A stretch of 15,824 nucleotides of DNA from DASZBX01 sp035943635 (lineage in GTDB: Bacteria; Actinomycetota; Actinomycetes; Streptomycetales; Catenulisporaceae). The notes beneath the pieces are model-generated. The model saw only the letters and a list, made by a program, of their open reading frames with translations. It did not search any database and was not told the origin of the DNA. The DNA lies in contig DASZBX010000095.1 in assembly GCA_035943635.1 (NCBI GenBank), forward strand, positions 1 to 15,824. The letters are read 5' to 3'. Positions 1 to 4,998 of this stretch are shown here, piece after piece (position 1 is the stretch's first letter; each line of letters starts with the position of its first letter). Made by a program: the position numbers and the translations under genes.

Positions 1-1
1 C

Positions 2-301
2 CAGGTCACCGCCCTGCTCGACCAAGTGGCCCCCGACGGCCAGCGCATGCTCTTCTCCGCCACCCTGGACCGCAACGTCGACCAACTGGTCCGCCGCTTC
101 CTGACCGACCCGGTCACCCACTCGGTCGATCCGGCCACCGCAACCGTCAGCACGATGGAACACCACCTCCTGCACGTGCAGGGTTTCGACAAGAACGCGA
201 CCATCGCCAACCTCGACGGTCCGGACCTGCCACTCATCGCAGCCCGGTGCCCTGGGAAGAAAAGCAGAATCAAGGCGATTGAGGTGCGGGAGAGCGGGTA
301 G
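2..301 (+). pseudogene. DEAD-box RNA helicase, fragment lacking the C-terminal helicase domain
   Basis: The frame is open from the window edge. Its first ~70 residues match the region around motif III of DEAD-box RNA helicases: QRMLFSATLDRNVDQLVRRF contains the SAT motif, followed by the usual linker through STMEHHLLHVQGFDKNATIA. Intact family members continue into helicase domain 2 (motifs IV-VI, about 200 or more further residues). Here the similarity stops near position 208, and the frame runs through about 30 unrelated residues (NLDGPDLPLIAARCPGKK and on) to TAG at 299-301. The 5' part lies outside the window. I infer a helicase that lost its second RecA domain through a deletion or rearrangement; without motifs V and VI it should not unwind RNA. 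The unrelated tail also contains the promoter-like element of the next gene. Confidence 0.75.
277..301 (+). promoter_or_regulatory. SigB-type promoter for the GlsB-like gene
   Basis: GATT at 277-280, a 15-nt spacer, then GGGTAG at 296-301. This fits the Streptomyces SigB consensus GNNT-N14-16-GGGTAC/T except for the last base. It lies 57 nt upstream of the ATG. A second element with the same GATTGAG start and a GGGTAC -10 precedes csbD in this window, which supports the call. Confidence 0.55.
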
Positions 302-316
302 CGAGTGCTCTCACCA

Positions 317-334
317 GGGGCTATTCGCAGCCCC
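317..334 (+). other. Small hairpin in the leader of the GlsB-like gene
   Basis: GGGGCT (317-322) and AGCCCC (329-334) form a 6-bp stem with a 6-nt loop. It lies just upstream of the ribosome site GAGGAGG (342-348). If transcription starts about 7 nt after the predicted -10, the hairpin is in the 5' untranslated region. It could stabilise the leader or be a weak stop for the helicase remnant. Confidence 0.35.
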
Positions 335-358
335 GCTCTACGAGGAGGACGTTGCATC

Positions 359-628
359 ATGGGTATCATCGCGTGGATCGTGCTCGGGGCCCTGGCCGGC
401 ATCATCGCCGAGAAGCTGACCGGATCCCGCACCGGAATCGTCGAGGCCACCATCGTCGGAATCGTCGGCGCACTGCTCGGCGGATTCCTGGCCAAGGCCA
501 TCTTCCACGTCCACAGCCTCAACGGATTCTTCAACCTCAGCACCTGGGTGACCGCCATCATCGGCGCCGTCGTCCTGCTCGTCATCGTGCACCTGGTCAC
601 CGGCACCCGCACCCGCAGCCGGGTGTGA
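359..628 (+). CDS. GlsB/YeaQ/YmgE-family stress-response membrane protein
   Basis: An 89-residue, strongly hydrophobic protein beginning MGIIAWIVLGALAGIIAEKL. Three membrane segments can be seen, near residues 2-20, 28-48 and 60-82, with glycine-rich packing (GIVGALLGG) and a short basic tail (TRTRSRV). Length and pattern match the transglycosylase-associated YeaQ/YmgE/GlsB family of small inner-membrane proteins induced by general stress; the biochemical role is not settled. The ATG at 359 is chosen because GAGGAGG lies about 10 nt upstream; a longer in-frame start at 305 would add 18 residues not typical of the family and lacks a ribosome site. It has its own SigB-like promoter and a strong terminator, so it is probably monocistronic. 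The former neighbour upstream, a helicase, is broken. Confidence 0.9.
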   Translation: MGIIAWIVLGALAGIIAEKLTGSRTGIVEATIVGIVGALLGGFLAKAIFHVHSLNGFFNLSTWVTAIIGAVVLLVIVHLVTGTRTRSRV

Positions 629-643
629 TGCCCGGATGTATCT

Positions 644-690
644 GAAGTCCACGGCCCGGCCCGGTGTTCAGGGGCCGGGCCGTGGACTTC
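644..690 (+). terminator. Strong hairpin terminator after the GlsB-like gene
   Basis: A perfect 19-bp inverted repeat, left arm 644-662 (GAAGTCCACGGCCCGGCCC), right arm 672-690, 9-nt loop. It starts 16 nt after the stop codon. There is no U-tract, as is common for actinobacterial terminators. Confidence 0.85.
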
Positions 691-800
691 CTGGTGTCGG
701 GACTCGGAGTTTTGGCACTGACGACCCATTCACGTAGCTCGCCAATGCCTGTTCCCGAGCGCCGAAGTACGTGGTCAGACTGATACTGCGTCACTATATG

Positions 801-834
801 GATGGGGGCGTAGGCCGCGGCCTACGCCCCCATC
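801..834 (-). terminator. Perfect palindrome, terminator of csbD
   Basis: A 34-nt perfect palindrome: arms 801-816 and 819-834, with a GATGGGGGCGTAGGCC arm and a 2-nt centre. It sits 15 nt beyond the csbD stop on the minus strand. Its symmetry means it could also act on plus-strand transcripts. Nothing recognisable is encoded between the two terminators (691-800). Confidence 0.8.
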
Positions 835-848
835 CGTCATCGGACCGG

Positions 849-1022
849 TTACTTCTTCAGCGCGTCCTTGACGTGCTCGCCGGCCTGCTTCAGGTCGCCC
901 TTGGCCTGGTCGCCCTTACCTTCGGCTTCCAGGGACTCGTCGCCCGTCACCTTGCCGGCCGCTTCCTTGACCTAGCCCTTGGTGTTCTCGGCGGCGTTCT
1001 GGGCCTTGTTCTCGGTGCTCAT
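849..1022 (-). pseudogene. CsbD-family stress protein interrupted by an in-frame amber codon
   Basis: Read on the minus strand from ATG (1022-1020), the frame gives MSTENKAQNAAENTKG, then TAG (974-972), then VKEAAGKVTGDESLEAEGK and DQAKGDLKQAGEHVKDALKK to TAA at 851-849. Both halves match CsbD-family proteins closely. These are small, charged, general-stress proteins of about 57 residues with unknown molecular function. Residue 17 is normally Lys or Gln in relatives I know, so a single C-to-T change (CAG to TAG) would explain the stop. Everything else is intact: the ribosome site AAGGAGA 7 nt upstream of ATG, a SigB-like promoter and a terminator. Either the gene was inactivated very recently, the base is a sequencing error, or the codon is read through. 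Residues 1-16 alone are unlikely to function. Confidence 0.85.
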
Positions 1023-1066
1023 GTCCGTCTCCTTCGCGTCGTTGCGTCGTTGTCGGTCCCCATCGG

Positions 1067-1090
1067 GTACCCGATGCGCCCGGCTCAATC
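1067..1090 (-). promoter_or_regulatory. SigB-type promoter for csbD
   Basis: On the minus strand, GATT (1090-1087), a 14-nt spacer, then GGGTAC (1072-1067), an exact fit to GNNT-N14-16-GGGTAC/T as known for Streptomyces SigB. The -10 ends 44 nt upstream of the csbD ATG. CsbD genes are typical general-stress sigma targets, so context agrees. Confidence 0.65.
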
Positions 1091-1305
1091 CCCCGGCCCG
1101 GGCCGAATGTCGACGCCAGGGCGGCACACCGGAGAGCACAGTCCGCAGGCCGCCCTCCGAGGTCGACCGGTCCAGGCGTCTGAGCACCCGCATCCAGGTG
1201 CACCGGCTGACCCATCGGGGAAAGACCATCGAAGCCACCCTGAATGTCTATGCATCTTGACCGCAACCGGACCAGGCGCTCAGGACAGGTCAGCCCCCGG
1301 CCCCA

Positions 1306-1608
1306 TGCGTAGGGATCATGGCCGACGAGCACGCGGTCCAGGGCATTGCGGATGTATTCCATTTCCGAGCCTGCGTCATCGAGCGCCCGCTGAGAGTAGG
1401 CAGGTGTGTATCCCGCTGCCAACAGCAGCGTGTTCCGTTCCCGCACGGGCACGTCCAGGTGCTCGGCGAGGCGGCTGGGCCGGGACCGCCCGGTCTCGAT
1501 GCAGCTCAGGTGTCGGGTGGACATTCCGGTCCGGGCGGACAGCTCCGACTGCGACATACGCCTGCGCGGCCGCCATCCACGAACCAACTCTCCGATCACC
1601 GGCTTCAT
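1306..1608 (-). pseudogene. Truncated XRE/MmyB-type helix-turn-helix regulator
   Basis: From ATG at 1608 the minus strand encodes MKPVIGELVRGWRPRRRMSQ followed by SELSARTGMSTRHLSCIETG, the N-terminal helix-turn-helix of actinobacterial MmyB-like regulators. It continues LAEHLDVPVRERNTLLLAAG and EMEYIRNALDRVLVGHDPYA. In intact relatives (roughly 270-290 residues), DPYPA is followed by VVVDRHWNL and a MmyB ligand-binding domain. Here similarity ends after DPYA near 1306, and the frame runs on without recognisable content to 916, antisense-overlapping csbD. About five residues usually found between RPSR and LAEHL also appear to be missing. I read it as a 3'-deleted regulator; the DNA-binding half could in principle still be made. 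There is no good ribosome site. Confidence 0.75.
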
Positions 1609-1712
1609 ACCCGGCGACGCTACCGAGTCGGCGTCGACCCCGGCACGCCCGGGAAGGCTGTCGTCCTCGCTCCTGCGAAGGCCGCCGGCGGTACCGCGGC
1701 GAACCTCGCGAG

Positions 1713-2510
1713 TCAGGTTTCCGGTTCGATGTCGGTGAGGTAGTCCGAGAAACCTCCGTCGATGCGACCGCTGACGCGGGCCGAGGTGTCGACGACCATG
1801 TCCTCGGCGATCTTGACGCGGAAGCCGAGGCGGCGCAGGGAGGCGGTGAGCGCGTGGTCCTCGCCGACGGGCAGGGCCGGGAATCCTCCGGCACGGCGGT
1901 AGACGTCGGCTCGCACTCCGAGGTTCGCGCCGTGGACGCGGTGGTGCTCGGGGACGTGTGCTTCGAGTTCGCGGAAGAGCCGGGCGGTCCCGGGAGGTCT
2001 CGGCGACCAGTCGGAGACCTGTACCATGCCCAGGACGGCGGACCAGCCCTGGCCGGCGTAGGCCAGATGGCGGGCGAACCAGTCGGGTGGCACGGTGCTG
2101 TCGGCATCGGTGTAAGCGAGCCAGATCTGCCGGTCGCAGATGCCTTCGCGTTCGAGGATCTCCACAGCGCGGGCTGCCCCAACGGACCGGGCTACTCCTA
2201 CATTGCGTGCCTCGGTCAAAGCGACTTGCGCACCGGCACGGTAGGCGACGGCCGCGGTACGGTCGATGCATTGGTCCGCGACCACTAACAACAGGATCCG
2301 TATGTCGGCTACGGCCGGATGGCTGGCGGCGCGCCCGAGTGAGGCCAGGCAGTCCGGCAGGAGCTCCTGCTCGTTATGCGCTGGGACGATCGCAGCAAGA
2401 GCCCGTATTCGCTGGTCAGCCGCCGCTGTGGGCACTGTGCTCACCATGGGGTCAGGTCGGTCGGGGCCATGCCCGTCTGTTCGTGTGCGGTCGTCGGGGC
2501 GGCGGCTCAC
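1713..2510 (-). CDS. Family 2 glycosyltransferase (last gene of four-gene operon)
   Basis: A 265-residue GT-A fold glycosyltransferase. Motifs: IVPAHNEQELLPDCLASL (residues ~41-58) for nucleotide-sugar binding, ADQCIDRTA (~79), ARNVGVARSVGAARA (~101), the metal-binding YTDADS (D-A-D at ~135-137), HGANLGVR, and an acceptor-side GEDHAL. It should transfer a sugar from a nucleotide donor; donor and acceptor cannot be read from sequence. Start: GTG at 2510 overlaps the upstream methyltransferase stop by 4 nt (GTGA) and has GGAAGG about 7 nt before it. An ATG at 2447 would remove 21 residues but has no ribosome site; the conserved core begins after both. No membrane segment is evident, so it is probably cytosolic. 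It is the last of four translationally coupled genes with the methyltransferase, PIG-L deacetylase and acyl-CoA dehydrogenase. Confidence 0.85.
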   Translation of the reverse strand: MSRRPDDRTRTDGHGPDRPDPMVSTVPTAAADQRIRALAAIVPAHNEQELLPDCLASLGRAASHPAVADIRILLLVVADQCIDRTAAVAYRAGAQVALTEARNVGVARSVGAARAVEILEREGICDRQIWLAYTDADSTVPPDWFARHLAYAGQGWSAVLGMVQVSDWSPRPPGTARLFRELEAHVPEHHRVHGANLGVRADVYRRAGGFPALPVGEDHALTASLRRLGFRVKIAEDMVVDTSARVSGRIDGGFSDYLTDIEPET

Positions 2511-3133
2511 GCCAATCCTTCCGCGGCCGCGACCGAGCCCTGACGCGGGTTGGCGGGCTGGTCGGGGTTCGTCAGGACGAACACCTCCAACATGAAATCC
2601 GTCTCCGTGTGCTGGCATACCGGTATCAGTTGCGGGATGACCCGTAGAGCGTGGTGCACCTCGTCACCGGTCTGGGCGTGGTCGGCGACCGGGTGGCGCC
2701 AGTGCACGGCGGCCAGGGTTCCGCCCGGTGCGAGCGTGGCCAGGGCGCTGTCGAGGATGCGGTTCACGGTCGGCGCGTCGAAGTAGTACAGGATCTCCGA
2801 CAGGACGATCAGGTCGAAGGCCTCGTGCGGCCACTGCTCCGGGATGATCCTCTGTTCCACCCGGACGTGGTCGGCCCCGCTCAGTCTCGAGGCCGCCGCG
2901 GTCACCGCTCGGGCTTCGCGGTCGCAGCTGAGCAGGCGGTCGCACCGGGCGGCCAGCCGGACGCTCAGTTCGCCCACCGAGCAGCCGGGCTCGAAGGCGT
3001 TGCGGTAGCGGGCCTTGGGCAGCGCGGCGACGGTCAGGTCGTACTTACGCTGGTCGTACCACCGGGTCGCGAGCGACCAGGGGTCCTCGCTGTGCTGGTA
3101 CATCGTCTGGAAGTAGGTCGCGGGCACGTTCAT
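2507..3133 (-). CDS. NodS-like SAM-dependent methyltransferase
   Basis: A 208-residue class I methyltransferase. N-terminal signature DPWSLATRWYDQRKYDLTVA (residues ~18-37) is characteristic of the NodS-type family. SAM motif I is FEPGCSVGELSVRL (47-60), the acidic residue after strand 2 is in SCDREA (~71), and motif IV is FDLIVLSEILYYFD (106-119). Rhizobial NodS N-methylates the deacetylated glucosamine of Nod factors; members in actinobacteria have no established substrate. The ATG at 3133 forms an ATGA overlap with the PIG-L stop, and the stop forms a GTGA overlap with the glycosyltransferase start, so the three are translationally coupled. Following a deacetylase that would expose an amino group, N-methylation of an amino sugar is a reasonable but unproven inference. 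Confidence 0.85.
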   Translation of the reverse strand: MNVPATYFQTMYQHSEDPWSLATRWYDQRKYDLTVAALPKARYRNAFEPGCSVGELSVRLAARCDRLLSCDREARAVTAAASRLSGADHVRVEQRIIPEQWPHEAFDLIVLSEILYYFDAPTVNRILDSALATLAPGGTLAAVHWRHPVADHAQTGDEVHHALRVIPQLIPVCQHTETDFMLEVFVLTNPDQPANPRQGSVAAAEGLA

Positions 3134-3882
3134 CGGAGCACCGTTTCGAAGTCGCGGGTGAAGTGGTCGAGTTCCTCGGGCGGCAGGATCGCGGCGTCCT
3201 CGGGGCGCTCGCCGAGCGGATTGACCTGGCTCGCCTGGCAGGCGATCGCTTGGCGTTTGCGGGCCAGGGCCCAGGTCGGCAGGCCGATGCGGGCGGCCCG
3301 ATTCCACGGCACGCGCGCATCGTCGGGCCGCGCCCAGTGCCACATCCACACCGGGTAGTACACGAACGGCGTCCCTGCCTCGACGCAGGCGGTCTGGGCG
3401 GCGCGCCCGGCGGCCTCGTGATCCGGGTGGGCGTCCCGGCTCCACGGCGCCGCGCACAGGTCGAAGCCGTCAACCAGGGGACGCAGGCGTTCGAGGAGGT
3501 CGCCGGCATGCTTTTCGACACCGCTGTCCGGCAGGCCGAGCCGGATCACCTCGGCGTTCCCGGCTCCCAGTGCGGCCAGCCCGGCCTCGGTCTCGGCCCG
3601 GCGTATCGCGGCCAGACCGGCGGGGCTCACGGCGCGGCTGCCCGGGTGGGACGCCTCGCCGTCGGTGACCATGACAAGGAGGAGCCGCGCACTGGACGCG
3701 GCCAGCATGGCCAGGGTGCCGCCCAGTCCCAGCACCTCGTCGTCCGGGTGGGCCGCGACGACCACAGCGCTGCGGACCGGTCCCAACTCCATGGGCTCGA
3801 GGTCATGCAGCCGCGGCCAGGCGCGCCACAGCTCCTCGGCCGTACCCGGCGCCTGAATGAGATCGTCCGGCTCGGCGGACAT
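3130..3882 (-). CDS. PIG-L/LmbE-family deacetylase
   Basis: A 250-residue protein with the zinc-site hallmark AAHPDDEVLGLGG (His45, Asp47, Asp48 area) and the second motif AHPDHEAAG (152-160), plus VMVTDGEASHP and the family pattern RRAETEAGLAALG. This family hydrolyses N-acetyl groups on GlcNAc-containing substrates (for example GlcNAc-PI, MshB and LmbE-like substrates) in the cytosol. The ATG at 3882 overlaps the acyl-CoA dehydrogenase stop (TGATG). The stop overlaps the methyltransferase start (ATGA). MshB and Mca of mycothiol metabolism also belong here, but they are not normally placed in such an operon. With a glycosyltransferase and methyltransferase as partners, it probably deacetylates a sugar on a small glycoconjugate. 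Confidence 0.88.
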   Translation of the reverse strand: MSAEPDDLIQAPGTAEELWRAWPRLHDLEPMELGPVRSAVVVAAHPDDEVLGLGGTLAMLAASSARLLLVMVTDGEASHPGSRAVSPAGLAAIRRAETEAGLAALGAGNAEVIRLGLPDSGVEKHAGDLLERLRPLVDGFDLCAAPWSRDAHPDHEAAGRAAQTACVEAGTPFVYYPVWMWHWARPDDARVPWNRAARIGLPTWALARKRQAIACQASQVNPLGERPEDAAILPPEELDHFTRDFETVLR

Positions 3883-4883
3883 CAGACTTCACCCCATCCC
3901 CGGGCCGCCACCGCTTGGCCGAGCGTGGCGTAGTCGCGTTCGGCATGGTGCTGGCGCAGGTAGACGGTCAGATCCGTGACGGTTCTGGCGTGGTCGGCGT
4001 CGTGGGCCAGCGGCGCGGCGCCCAGGGCGCGGCCGACGCGGTCCAGAACCGCCGAGCACGCCGCCTCCGTGAAGGTCCGCACCTGCTTGGACCGCACCGC
4101 GGCGCCGCCCTTGCGGTCGTGCGGGTCGGCGTCGACCTGGGCGGCAGCGCGGTCCAACACCGCCTCCACGGCCTCCAGCTGCGCCCGCACGGCGCCCAAG
4201 TGGGCCAAGGCGTGCGGACCCACGTCGTAGGAGCGGGCCGCAGTGTGCAGCGTCCGGGCCACGGCCCGGGCCCCGCCGTACCAACACGCCGCCACGCCGA
4301 GCCCGCCATGTTGGAACCCGGGCCGCTCCAGGTACGCGCTCGGCCCACCGACGGGAATCCCGGGAGCCTGGTCGAACGTGATGTCGAGCGTGTCCGATGC
4401 GTTCATGCCCGCGGCCGGCCAACTGTCCGGCAACGGCCGGGTCCACGGTTCACCGACGCGGACGGCGAAGAGCCGACGCTCTTCACCGGCACGAGCGGTG
4501 ACGAGGGCGCGGGTGCAGACACGGGCCCCGGAGCAGTAGGCCTTCGTGCCCGACAGCTGCCAGGTCCCGGACTCACCGGGGCTCGCGGTCAGTCCGGTGT
4601 TCGGCGGTTCGGCCGCCCAGACGCCCCATCGGGCCGCGGCGGGCGAGTCCGCTCCGGCGTCCACGGCGAAGTCCGGGGCGATCTCGTGCAGGATGGCCAG
4701 GGCGTCGGTGTGCCCTTCGGCCAGCCGTGCCAAGGCGAGGTCCTGCTCGGCCAGCGCGGTCAACGCCGCCCAGCGTTCCCGGGTCTGCCCCTCGCCCGGA
4801 AACGGCAGATTCAATTCCCCCGAGTCGACCAACGCGGCGAACCGGTCGGCTATATCGCGCCGGTGACCGATGACGTCGTCCAT
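3882..4883 (-). CDS. Acyl-CoA dehydrogenase-like flavoprotein (first gene of operon)
   Basis: A 333-residue protein, shorter than the usual ~380. It shows the middle-domain signature WQLSGTKAYCSGARVCTRAL with flanking aromatic and glycine positions. The helical C-terminal part includes SKQVRTFTEAACSAVLDRVG and ends LTVYLRQHHAERDYATLGQA, resembling the acyl-CoA dehydrogenase C-terminal four-helix domain with the late HHAERD region. Expected activity: FAD-dependent alpha,beta-desaturation of an acyl thioester, or a related oxidation; I could not assign the catalytic base. Start: ATG at 4883, with GGAAGG about 10 nt upstream; a longer frame to 5042 would overlap the catalase gene. The stop overlaps the next start (TGATG). 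It opens the four-gene operon. Confidence 0.8.
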   Translation of the reverse strand: MDDVIGHRRDIADRFAALVDSGELNLPFPGEGQTRERWAALTALAEQDLALARLAEGHTDALAILHEIAPDFAVDAGADSPAAARWGVWAAEPPNTGLTASPGESGTWQLSGTKAYCSGARVCTRALVTARAGEERRLFAVRVGEPWTRPLPDSWPAAGMNASDTLDITFDQAPGIPVGGPSAYLERPGFQHGGLGVAACWYGGARAVARTLHTAARSYDVGPHALAHLGAVRAQLEAVEAVLDRAAAQVDADPHDRKGGAAVRSKQVRTFTEAACSAVLDRVGRALGAAPLAHDADHARTVTDLTVYLRQHHAERDYATLGQAVAARGWGEV

Positions 4884-4932
4884 GAGACGTGCCTTCCAGT
4901 TAGTCTGTGCAGTTTCGACATGCCGATCGCAT

Positions 4933-4971
4933 AGCCCCTGGGTAACATAGATCACTGCATTACCCGGGGCT
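4933..4971 (-). terminator. Hairpin between catalase and the four-gene operon
   Basis: AGCCCCTGGGTAA (4933-4945) pairs with TTACCCGGGGCT (4960-4971): a 12-bp stem with one bulged T and a 14-nt loop. It lies 28 nt past the catalase stop in the same direction and 50 nt upstream of the acyl-CoA dehydrogenase ATG. The simplest reading is a catalase terminator. Because it is also in the leader region of the next operon, an attenuator or operator role cannot be excluded. Confidence 0.55.
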
Positions 4972-4998
4972 GCCAGCGAGAGCCGTGGTTCGTGCAGA

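Noticed and set aside
691..800. Possible transposase remnant (minus strand, GIGELREWVVSAKTPSPDT)
   Set aside because: Too short and no recognisable transposase motif or terminal repeats.
771..2288. A 505-codon plus-strand open frame across csbD, the MmyB remnant and the glycosyltransferase
   Set aside because: It is antisense to genes with clear motifs and has no family pattern; long empty frames are expected in DNA this GC-rich.
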